DNA of 64,000 bases from the NCBI GenBank assembly GCA_002281555.1, contig NCGJ01000011.1:1-64000 (forward strand). The letters run 5' to 3'. Below are positions 57,745 to 64,000 of this stretch, one piece after another. The translations under genes were made by a program, and so were the position numbers. A model generated the notes under the pieces. That model did no database searches. It was not told where the DNA came from and worked only from the letters and a program-made list of their open reading frames with translations. This stretch comes from Hydrogenophilales bacterium 28-61-23. Its GTDB lineage: Bacteria; Pseudomonadota; Gammaproteobacteria; Burkholderiales; Thiobacillaceae. The number at the start of each line of letters is the position of its first letter. The stretch's first letter is position 1.

Positions 57745-57809
57745 TGCCACCCCATAATTCCAACCACCTTCAGCATCCGTAGAATTTAATATTTCTCATT
57801 AGGTATAAT

Positions 57810-58367
57810 ATGCGAACGATTGTTTCACTGCTCCTCGTGGCCATGCTCTATGGGTGTGGAGATGCAGATCGGTATGAAATGTCTAAAGACTCAAAAGGTC
57901 GCACTGTGCGACTCGATAAAAAAACAGGCGAAATAGCAGTTATCGGCGATGATCGTGTTGTCGTATTAAAAGGGCCAAACGAACAAGAACGCGAAGCAAA
58001 GCTTGTCAGTTCTCTTGAGGTGCCAAAAGTTTGGCCGGTAATTGACATACCCCAACTTGGTGGATTAAAGGCGAATGTAACAACCACATGGCGTGACGAC
58101 AAACTTGCCTATCAGTTCTTTGTTAGCCCACTATCGCAAAAGATTGATGCCGCAATTAAATATCCCTACGGAAGTGCGGCATTTACAATTGAGTTCTACG
58201 ACGCCAGCGGATTCAAAATAACAGAAGTGCGACTCCCACTCAAGTCTCTATCGCGCAATGTGAATAACAAAGGTGAAGGTATGGGCGTATCAGGAAACGA
58301 CTCCATTGATTTGCCAAGTACATCGTATTCAAAAATATCGAGCTGGAATATTCTTTGGTCATTTTGA
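57810..58367 (+). CDS. Cassette 3b: predicted lipoprotein
   Basis: The 185-residue protein starts MRTIVSLLLVAMLYGCGDAD, where LYGC is a good lipobox. The rest is a beta-rich domain I do not recognise. A TATAAT lies directly before the ATG. It shares a cassette with the exported protein upstream and the membrane protein downstream, since no attC separates them. Confidence 0.7.
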   Translation: MRTIVSLLLVAMLYGCGDADRYEMSKDSKGRTVRLDKKTGEIAVIGDDRVVVLKGPNEQEREAKLVSSLEVPKVWPVIDIPQLGGLKANVTTTWRDDKLAYQFFVSPLSQKIDAAIKYPYGSAAFTIEFYDASGFKITEVRLPLKSLSRNVNNKGEGMGVSGNDSIDLPSTSYSKISSWNILWSF

Positions 58368-58381
58368 TTTGACGGGCAAAT

Positions 58382-58807
58382 ATGAGAATATTTGCGGCTT
58401 TACAGTCGGACATCCAGCAAGGTTGGGTTTGGCTTCATGACGACACTCTTCGCCCACGCTCTATTATCAGAATCACGAACCAGAATTCAAATAAATCAGT
58501 ATATTGCGAGGCACTGCAAATTGATTCGAATTTTCTTGCAGAGTACAACAAGCCTCCACGACATAATATTAACTCCTTGTCGGATGCGTTGGTGATTGGT
58601 GGTTGGTACCGCTCGCGGCTTGCCATTTACGGTACTCAAATAGACATTGAGTTATCTATCAATGCTGGGAACTCTTGGTGGGGCAAATTCAAAGCCTGTA
58701 TTGATCACCCTCAAACAGTTGTTCGGGTTGCGGCTTGGCTTGGGTTAATCAGTGTTGGGCTTGGTTTGCTTGGCGTATTTCTTGGCATTATTGGTTTAAT
58801 CGGATAA
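58382..58807 (+). CDS. Cassette 3c: small protein with a C-terminal membrane anchor
   Basis: I do not recognise this 141-residue protein. Residues 1-105 form a soluble part; a hydrophobic helix (AAWLGLISVGLGLLGVFLGI) anchors the C-terminus. It starts 14 bases after the lipoprotein gene. The three products of this cassette could form one envelope complex, but that is inference. Confidence 0.65.
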   Translation: MRIFAALQSDIQQGWVWLHDDTLRPRSIIRITNQNSNKSVYCEALQIDSNFLAEYNKPPRHNINSLSDALVIGGWYRSRLAIYGTQIDIELSINAGNSWWGKFKACIDHPQTVVRVAAWLGLISVGLGLLGVFLGIIGLIG

Positions 58808-58808
58808 T

Positions 58809-58897
58809 GCCCAACATGGCGCTCAAAAGGGACGCCCGAAATGCCGGCTTTGGTCTTGCCGGCGCTTGCACGGGCGCCCCTTAGCTTTACGTTGGGC
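58809..58897 (+). repeat. attC site of cassette 3
   Basis: GCCCAAC on the left and GTTGGGC (58891-58897) on the right are perfect reverse complements, with a long imperfect stem between (GGGACGCCCG against CGGGCGCCCC). This is a textbook 89-base attC. Confidence 0.95.
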
Positions 58898-58975
58898 GTC
58901 TATTGCTTGAAACGGATGCGGCGATAGACAGATCACCAAACAAAAGCACCCCATTGACACATAGGAGAAACGAGC

Positions 58976-59362
58976 ATGCGAATAGCCAAAGAGGACGTGG
59001 ACGTTAAGTTGGAGATCCCAGGTGCCGTGATCCGTCAGCGAACGGATTTCGGCGATGCGACCGGATTAGGCAAAATCAGCTGCGAGTACTTCAGTCTCTC
59101 GGCGGGGGTCGATACCATCCCGCTGTTCCAGGGACTGGAAGGCGATTTATGCCAATGCCCCCACTGGGGCTACGTCTTGCGTGGCCAACTCACCACGACC
59201 GACGTGGACGGCGCGCAGGAGACGGTCAACGCGAACGATCTGTTTTACTGGCCACCCGGGCACAACGTAAAGGTCGATGCAGACGCGGAGATCGTCATGT
59301 TCAGCCCTCAGCGCGAGCACAGCCATGTCATCAACCACATGATCGAGAAGGTGAAAAGTTAA
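58976..59362 (+). CDS. Cassette 4: cupin-domain protein
   Basis: The 128-residue protein has a cupin barrel with the pattern HWGYVLRGQLT (motif 1) and FYWPPGHNVKVDADAEIVMFSP (motif 2). An ATG with a TAGGAGAAA site starts it. The usual metal histidines are only partly present. The role is unknown; cupins of this size often bind small molecules. Confidence 0.8.
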   Translation: MRIAKEDVDVKLEIPGAVIRQRTDFGDATGLGKISCEYFSLSAGVDTIPLFQGLEGDLCQCPHWGYVLRGQLTTTDVDGAQETVNANDLFYWPPGHNVKVDADAEIVMFSPQREHSHVINHMIEKVKS

Positions 59363-59412
59363 GTCCGGTGCCGAGAGTTTTGAGGGCGGCGCGCTCCGAT
59401 GCCGGATAGTGC

Positions 59413-59474
59413 CGCCCAACCCGGCCCTCAAGCGCAGACGCATTGGGGACAGGCCCAATGCCGTTAAGTTAGCG
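59413..59474 (+). repeat. attC site of cassette 4, partly degenerate
   Basis: CGCCCAAC is the reverse complement of GTTGGGCG at the start of cassette 4. An internal GCATTGGG/CCCAATGC hairpin is clear. The right core is GTTAGCG at 59468 (or GTTAAGT at 59463). Confidence 0.75.
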
Positions 59475-59497
59475 TCATACCCGCGAAGGCGGGCATC
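59474..59497. repeat. REP-like palindrome
   Basis: GTCATACCCGCGAAGGCGGG resembles the common REP element with CCCGC-GAAG-GCGGG arms. Only one copy is visible in this window. Confidence 0.5.
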
Positions 59498-59527
59498 GAA
59501 CGCGGCGAACGCCGCCTGCCGACTACT

Positions 59528-59659
59528 CGGCTGGAAAATATCGCCGCCACCCTGGGTACAACCGCCGCCGATATCTACGCTATCGCCGAAGATGAGCGAC
59601 GGCTGGTGGTCGATTTCACTCGGATGTTGCTACGCCGGCGTGCGGCCAGCCAAGTTTAG
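59528..59659 (+). pseudogene. C-terminal remnant of an XRE-type regulator
   Basis: An open frame without a start reads RLENIAATLGTTAADIYAIA and then RRLVVDFTRMLLRRR before a TAG at 59657. The LENIAxxLG block is the last helix of an XRE helix-turn-helix. The N-terminal part has been lost, perhaps when the integron end was rearranged. Confidence 0.6.
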
Positions 59660-59677
59660 GCCAGCGCCCGCGCTTGC

Positions 59678-60058
59678 TTAGGCGTGCGCATCCTCGCGCA
59701 GCGGATACGGCTGAATCAGGATGTCCGCCGGCAGGTTGAGTCCGGTGGTCAGGTTGCGGATCATGCCCATCGACAAGGGCCGGGTGCGGTTCAGGATGTC
59801 GGCCACCCTGCCGCGCGGACCGATGAAAGGTTCCAGGTCTTTGCGGGTCAGTCCTCGTGCGTCCATGACGTGTTCGATGAATGACACCGGATCGGGGGCT
59901 GCAATCGGGTAGTGCGTTTTCTCATAGGCTTCCACCAGCAGCGCGAGCACTTCCAGCCGGTCGGCCTCCGGGCTTTGCTCCGGGACTTCCCATAGGCGTT
60001 CGATTTCCGCGAGGGCTGCGCGGTGTTCGGCTTCGGTACGAATCGGTTTCAGGTCCAT
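59678..60058 (-). CDS. higA: HigA-type antitoxin
   Basis: The 126-residue protein begins MDLKPIRTEAEHRAALAEIE and contains an XRE helix-turn-helix (ARGLTRKDLEPFIGPRGRVAD), the layout of HigA antitoxins linked to HigB toxins. TTAGGAG before the ATG at 60058 decides the start. It lies eight bases after higB, and the two should form one operon that it represses. Confidence 0.9.
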   Translation of the reverse strand: MDLKPIRTEAEHRAALAEIERLWEVPEQSPEADRLEVLALLVEAYEKTHYPIAAPDPVSFIEHVMDARGLTRKDLEPFIGPRGRVADILNRTRPLSMGMIRNLTTGLNLPADILIQPYPLREDAHA

Positions 60059-60066
60059 GACCACTC

Positions 60067-60360
60067 CTAAACAGTTGCTGCGTCTATCCGGTCGTACTCG
60101 GCATGGGTGCCGATGAAGCGGATAAACATCAGGCCGGGGGTGTAACGCACAGCTACCACCAGTCGGTAATCATTGCCCTTGATGTTGAAAACGACGCGGT
60201 TGTTGGCCAGAAAGCTGGCGCTGCGGTAGGCCACCTTGATGTCCGCCGGAGTCCGCCAATCGGCCCGACTTGTATCGGCATACCAACCACGCAACGGCAC
60301 TTCCGCTTGCGGATGCTTGTCCCAAAACTCGCGTAGCGTTCGCAGGGCGATGATGTGCAT
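60067..60360 (-). CDS. higB: HigB-type mRNA interferase toxin
   Basis: The 97-residue protein begins MHIIALRTLREFWDKHPQAE and has the RVVFNIKGNDYRLVVAVRY core and FIRFIGTHAEYD end of the HigB family, which cleaves mRNA on the ribosome. The histidine in THAEYD and nearby basic residues make up the active site. The toxin gene comes first, as usual for higBA. Confidence 0.92.
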   Translation of the reverse strand: MHIIALRTLREFWDKHPQAEVPLRGWYADTSRADWRTPADIKVAYRSASFLANNRVVFNIKGNDYRLVVAVRYTPGLMFIRFIGTHAEYDRIDAATV

Positions 60361-60377
60361 GGCTCAATCTAGCATGT

Positions 60378-60390
60378 TACCAATATGGTA
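60378..60390. promoter_or_regulatory. Candidate HigA operator
   Basis: TACCAATATGGTA is an inverted repeat (arms TACCA and TGGTA) 18 bases before the higB start, in a short A/T-rich stretch. The rest of 60391-60580 holds no convincing gene. Confidence 0.5.
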
Positions 60391-60580
60391 TCAATTGGAT
60401 TGTTGGCGTTGTGGTCGCGGTGGTTGGGTTTCACGGGCACCCTGCTGCGTAGGTGTGTGGCTAGCCAGGTCCGGATCAGCGAGCCGCACTTTCTTTTCGT
60501 GTTGGCGCGCACCATTGGCGACAAACCACGGTTCTTTGTGGCTTTGGATTTGCGGCGGCGGGCCGATTACTTCGCTACAG

Positions 60581-61114
60581 CTAGTTGATGTCAAACCGAT
60601 GCCAAGCCCTGTTTGAACGGTGGGCTAATCGTGCAAATGCTCGCGCAAAAAAATCGCGTGTTTTGCGCGACCAGATCCAGACATAGCGCAAACCGGATAG
60701 GGCCGCTGCGGCGGCGGTCAGTAGTACCAGCGTGTGCATCTGCGCGGCCAATCCGAGATCGAGCGCGACATCGGCCAGCACCAGATACAGCAACCACATC
60801 GGCAACAAACCGGTCAGCGCCAGCATGGCAAACGTGGTCAGCAACATCACCTTGTCGGCGATGGGATCGAGCCAGGCGCCGAGCACGCTGCGCTGATTCA
60901 GCCAGCGCGCCAGATTGCCGTCGAGCAGGTCGGTGATCGCGGCGAGCACGAACAGCCAGAACGCGCCTTCGACGTCGTGCGCCAGCAAGCGCCAGGCCAC
61001 GACCGGGGCCAGCAACAAACGCGACAAGGTGAGCAGATTGGGCAATGTGTACACGTCAGGCGATCCCGCTGAAGGCTTCGGCGGGACGATACCAGCGTCA
61101 TGCACAAAATTCAT
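60581..61114 (-). pseudogene. CDP-alcohol phosphatidyltransferase, decayed second copy
   Basis: This copy follows the intact gene at 53825 closely but lacks 129 bases (43 codons) between two 10-base repeats (CCAGCACCAG), removing a middle membrane segment. Seven adenines at 60647 in place of six shift the frame near the end, so the tail differs from the intact copy's DFLHEHLHG. The active-site motif is intact, but the fold is probably broken. Confidence 0.8.
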
Positions 61115-61206
61115 GCATGGCGTCGGCTTATGGAATATTGCGCAAAATCGCGGAATCGCAGATAAGACGCCTACTTCGTCTCCTCTCAAGCGGGCCTGGA
61201 AAAACC

Positions 61207-62364
61207 ATGAAGACTCGAACCTTGTTGCTGTCGGCCGCCGTTGTCGGCCTGCTTGCCGGCGGGGTGTATTGGTCGCGGCTGTCGCCCGATACGACTTCCG
61301 GTAACGCAAGCGGGAAATCCCAGCGCTCCGTGCCGCCCGTGCCGGTGAACGTTGCGCAGGCGACGTTGCGCGATATGCCGCTGCTGCTGGAACTGGTCGG
61401 TCGCGGCGAAGCGTTCGAGACCGTCACGCTGAAATCCCGCATCGACGGACAGGTCGCGGCCGTGCCGTTCAACGAGGGACAGCAGGTGGCGGCGGGCGAC
61501 GTGCTGGTGAAACTCGACCCGGCCGATTTCAACGCCAGGCTGCGTCAGGCCGAGGCCGCGCTGGCGCGCGACCGGGCGTTGCTGAAGAAGAACCTGGCCG
61601 ACGTCGAGCGTTACCAGTCGCTGCGCGCGCAGGGCTTCGTTTCGGAAGAGAAGGTGCTGGAAATGCGCGCGAATGCCGATGCCGCCCAGGCCACGGTCGC
61701 GGCGGACACGGCGGCGCTCGACCTCGCCCGTTTGCAACTCGGCTACACCACGCTGCGGGCGCCGTTTTCCGGCATCGTCGGCGCCAAGCTGGTGTTCCCC
61801 GGCGCGGCAGTGAAGATCAACGATACCGCGCTGGCGGTGGTGAACCGGGTGCGTCCGCTGTACGTCTCTTTCGCCGCGCCGGAGCGCTATCTACCGCGCA
61901 TCCGTGCCGCGATGAGCAAAGGTGCGGTGCAGGCCAGCGTAACCATTCCCGGTGAGGACGGCCCGGCTTTTCCCGGTGTCATTCGTTTCATCGACAACGC
62001 GGTCGACCCCGCAACCGGCACCATCCGGATGAAAGCGGAGCTGGACAACAGCGCTGAAAAACTCGCGCCCGGGCAATATCTCAACCTCTCGCTGGTGCTC
62101 GATGTCTTGCGCGACAGCGTGGTGGTACCGAAAGAAGCGGTGCAGCAGGGGCCAAACGGCGCTTTCGTGTATGTGCTGAAAGCCGATGCCGGCACCGAGG
62201 TGCGCAAGGTTGAACTCGCCTTGACGCGCAATGACCTGGCGGTGATTGCAAAAGGCCTGAGCGCCGGCGAGACGGTGGTGACCGACGGCCATTTGCGGCT
62301 GACGCCGGGCGGCAAGGTCAAGGTGAAAGCCCCCGCGCGGAACCCCGCCGACCCGGTGAAATAA
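61207..62364 (+). CDS. RND efflux pump membrane-fusion subunit
   Basis: The 385-residue protein has an N-terminal signal anchor, the RSRIDGQVAAVPFNEGQ-type barrel-sandwich start, a coiled-coil hairpin (about 105-160), LGYTTLRAPFSGIVG, and a beta-barrel and membrane-proximal domain. This is the MdtA/AcrA adaptor layout that links an inner-membrane RND pump to an outer-membrane channel. The permease follows nine bases after the stop. Substrates are not predictable. Confidence 0.92.
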   Translation: MKTRTLLLSAAVVGLLAGGVYWSRLSPDTTSGNASGKSQRSVPPVPVNVAQATLRDMPLLLELVGRGEAFETVTLKSRIDGQVAAVPFNEGQQVAAGDVLVKLDPADFNARLRQAEAALARDRALLKKNLADVERYQSLRAQGFVSEEKVLEMRANADAAQATVAADTAALDLARLQLGYTTLRAPFSGIVGAKLVFPGAAVKINDTALAVVNRVRPLYVSFAAPERYLPRIRAAMSKGAVQASVTIPGEDGPAFPGVIRFIDNAVDPATGTIRMKAELDNSAEKLAPGQYLNLSLVLDVLRDSVVVPKEAVQQGPNGAFVYVLKADAGTEVRKVELALTRNDLAVIAKGLSAGETVVTDGHLRLTPGGKVKVKAPARNPADPVK

Positions 62365-62373
62365 GGCCTCCAC

Positions 62374-64000
62374 ATGCAACTGCCCGAACTCAGCATCCGC
62401 CGTCCGGTCATGACCACGCTGCTGATGGCGGCGTTGGTCGTGTTCGGCCTCATCGCCTACCGCGCGCTGCCGGTTTCGGAGCTGCCGAGCGTGGATTTCC
62501 CGACCGTTTCGGTCTCCGCCAACCTGCCCGGCGCTTCGCCGGAGACCATGGCGGCGGCGGTGGCGACGCCGCTGGAGGCGCAGTTCTCCAGCATCGCCGG
62601 GCTGGACAACATGAGTTCGGTCAGCGCGCGCGGGGCGACTTCGATCACGCTGCAATTCAGCCTGGAACGCGACATCGACGCGGCCGCGCAGGACGTGCAG
62701 GCGGCCATCGCCGCCGCGCAACGCAAGCTGCCGTCCGAGATGCCGGCGCCGCCGTCGTTCCGCAAGGTGAACCCGGCCGATTCGCCGATCTTCTATCTCG
62801 CCATGCACTCGTCCACCTTGCCGCTGCAAGCGGTGAACGAGTATGCGGAAACCCAGTTGGCGCAGCGCATTTCGACCATTCCCGGCGTCGCCCAGGTGCT
62901 GGTCTATGGCGCGCAGAAATACGCCGTGCGCATCCACGCCGACCCGAACGCGCTCGCCGCGCGCGGCATCGGCCTGGACGAATTGCGCGCGGCGGTGGCG
63001 GGGGCCAACGTCAACCAGCCGACCGGCAACCTGGAAGGCGACAAACAGACTTTCTCCATCCGCGCCAATGGCCAACTGGAAACCGCCGCCGCGTATCGGC
63101 CGCTGATCGTGGCCTGGAAGAACGGCGCGCCGGTACGCCTGGACGAAGTGGCGCTGGTGCATGACAGCGTGGAAGACAACCGGCGCGCCAACTGGATCGT
63201 CGATGCGCACGGAGACAAGCGCGCCATCATCCTGGCCATCCAGCGCCAGCCGGGCGCGAACACCATCGCCACGGTGGCGTCGATCAAGGCCATCCTGCCG
63301 GCGTTCCAGGAAAAGCTGCCGGCTTCCATCGAACTTTCGGTGTTCTACGACCGCAGCATTTCCATCCACGAATCGGTCAACGACGTGCAGTTCACGCTGG
63401 TGCTGGCCGGCTGTCTGGTCGTGCTGGTGATCCTGCTGTTCCTGCGCAACCTGTCGGCAACGCTGATTCCCGCGCTGGCGCTGCCGATTTCGGTGATCGG
63501 CACCTTCGCCGCCATGTATGCGCTCGGTTTCAGCCTGGACAATCTGTCATTGCTGGCGCTGACGCTGGCGGTCGGCTTCGTGGTCGACGACGCCATCGTC
63601 ATGCTGGAAAACATCGTGCGCCACGTCGAAGCCGGCGAAAAACCGTTCGACGCGGCGATCAAGGGCGCGCGCGAGATCGGCTTCACCATCGTTTCGATGA
63701 CCATTTCCCTGGTCGCCGTGTTCATCCCGGTGATGTTCATGGGCGGCATCATCGGGCGCCTGCTGCACGAATTCGCGGTCTGCATCGCCGCCGCGATCCT
63801 GGTCTCCAGCCTGGTCTCGCTGACGCTGACGCCGATGCTGGCGAGCCGGTATTTACGCCAACAGAAGGATGCGAAACACAACAAGCTGTACTGGCTGTTC
63901 GAGCGCTTCTTCGACGGACTGCTGAACGGCTACCGCGCCGGTCTGGTCTGGAGCCTGGCGCACCCGCGCCTGATTCTGGCCACCTTTTTCCTCAGCCTGA
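62374..64000 (+). CDS. RND multidrug efflux permease, C-terminally cut by the window
   Basis: The frame begins MQLPELSIRRPVMTTLLMAA and continues without a stop to the window end (about 542 residues). The start, the periplasmic pore-domain blocks and the membrane segment with GFVVDDAIVMLENIVRHVE match the AcrB/MdtB group (hydrophobe/amphiphile efflux). The proton-relay aspartates are in the VVDDAIV segment. It pairs with the adaptor upstream. Confidence 0.93.
   Translation, partial: MQLPELSIRRPVMTTLLMAALVVFGLIAYRALPVSELPSVDFPTVSVSANLPGASPETMAAAVATPLEAQFSSIAGLDNMSSVSARGATSITLQFSLERDIDAAAQDVQAAIAAAQRKLPSEMPAPPSFRKVNPADSPIFYLAMHSSTLPLQAVNEYAETQLAQRISTIPGVAQVLVYGAQKYAVRIHADPNALAARGIGLDELRAAVAGANVNQPTGNLEGDKQTFSIRANGQLETAAAYRPLIVAWKNGAPVRLDEVALVHDSVEDNRRANWIVDAHGDKRAIILAIQRQPGANTIATVASIKAILPAFQEKLPASIELSVFYDRSISIHESVNDVQFTLVLAGCLVVLVILLFLRNLSATLIPALALPISVIGTFAAMYALGFSLDNLSLLALTLAVGFVVDDAIVMLENIVRHVEAGEKPFDAAIKGAREIGFTIVSMTISLVAVFIPVMFMGGIIGRLLHEFAVCIAAAILVSSLVSLTLTPMLASRYLRQQKDAKHNKLYWLFERFFDGLLNGYRAGLVWSLAHPRLILATFFLSL

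Larger units (their letters stand above)
55344..59474 (+). mobile_element. Integron remnant: intI fragment, Pc, attI point and four cassettes
   Basis: The element comprises a minus-strand intI fragment, a promoter-like TTGACC-N17-TAGGTT, a cassette insertion point at 55544/55545, and four cassettes: 55545-56315, 56316-57387, 57388-58891 and 58892 to about 59468. Each cassette's first bases are the exact reverse complement of the left end of its own attC (AGCTAAC, CTCTAAC, TGCCCAAC, CGCCCAAC), which fixes the boundaries. Without a full integrase it cannot move cassettes by itself. Confidence 0.9.

Noticed and set aside
57745-57809. Possible attC between the first two genes of cassette 3
   Set aside because: No GTTRRRY core or paired arms are present, and the outer boundaries match each other perfectly without it.
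60385-60588. 67-codon plus-strand frame between higB and the decayed copy
   Set aside because: No ribosome site and no recognisable family; it may be a fragment of a lost gene but cannot be supported.

Overview
The window looks like chromosome of a GC-rich betaproteobacterium. The case rests on an arginine-type EF-P with EarP beside it, the petABC-sspA order, the rpsP-rimM-trmD-rplS and rpoZ-spoT blocks, and a class of integron usual in this group. I cannot name the species. The abundance of c-di-GMP enzymes and hybrid kinases, a possible NO sensor and a nitrogenase-cofactor gene suggest a free-living, respiratorily flexible bacterium.

Layout. 1-2.65 kb: sspA start and the cytochrome bc1 operon (minus strand). 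2.86-4.0 kb: a DegS/DegQ-type protease. 4.1-11.2 kb: a compact signalling operon with an HD-GYP response regulator, a PhnD-like binding protein, two hybrid kinases and an H-NOX protein. 11.4-12.3 kb: flgM, flgN and a small metal chaperone. 12.4-24.4 kb: housekeeping genes (earP, efp, hemW, a two-component pair, rplS/trmD/rimM/rpsP, yajQ, rpoZ, spoT). 24.4-29.6 kb: an efflux pump, a methyltransferase, an acyltransferase-like protein and an ABC-F protein. 29.8-32.7 kb: a J-domain protein in an apparent operon with three proteins I do not recognise.

32.7-39.2 kb is a defence and toxin-antitoxin patch built around ettA: ccdAB, ettA, brnTA, an MNT antitoxin whose HEPN partner is reduced to 16 codons, a putAbiC-like protein and an AAA ATPase/TOPRIM-like pair. 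Two of these modules lie between direct repeats of the 3' end of the preceding gene. 39.2-49.0 kb returns to signalling: two c-di-GMP enzymes, a NYN nuclease-like protein, and a 1179-residue hybrid kinase overlapping a periplasmic binding protein gene. 49.2-53.5 kb holds a glycine-zipper protein, slyX, a hydratase-like enzyme, an RbgA/YlqF GTPase and a short nafY-led operon behind a sigma-54-type promoter.

53.8-61.1 kb is the most unusual part. Two direct copies of a CDP-alcohol phosphatidyltransferase gene, the second decayed, flank about 6 kb that carries a ParC/ParE-type pair, a 25-codon remnant of an integron integrase, a candidate Pc promoter and attI point, four gene cassettes with matching attC sites, a truncated XRE regulator and higBA. 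The cassettes are poorer in GC than the surroundings and encode a class III cyclase-like protein, a secreted protein of 19-residue repeats with a HEPN-like companion, three small exported or membrane proteins, and a cupin. The window ends in an RND efflux operon whose permease runs off the edge. No rRNA, tRNA or CRISPR array was seen. All boundaries and motif matches were read by eye; no searches were run.
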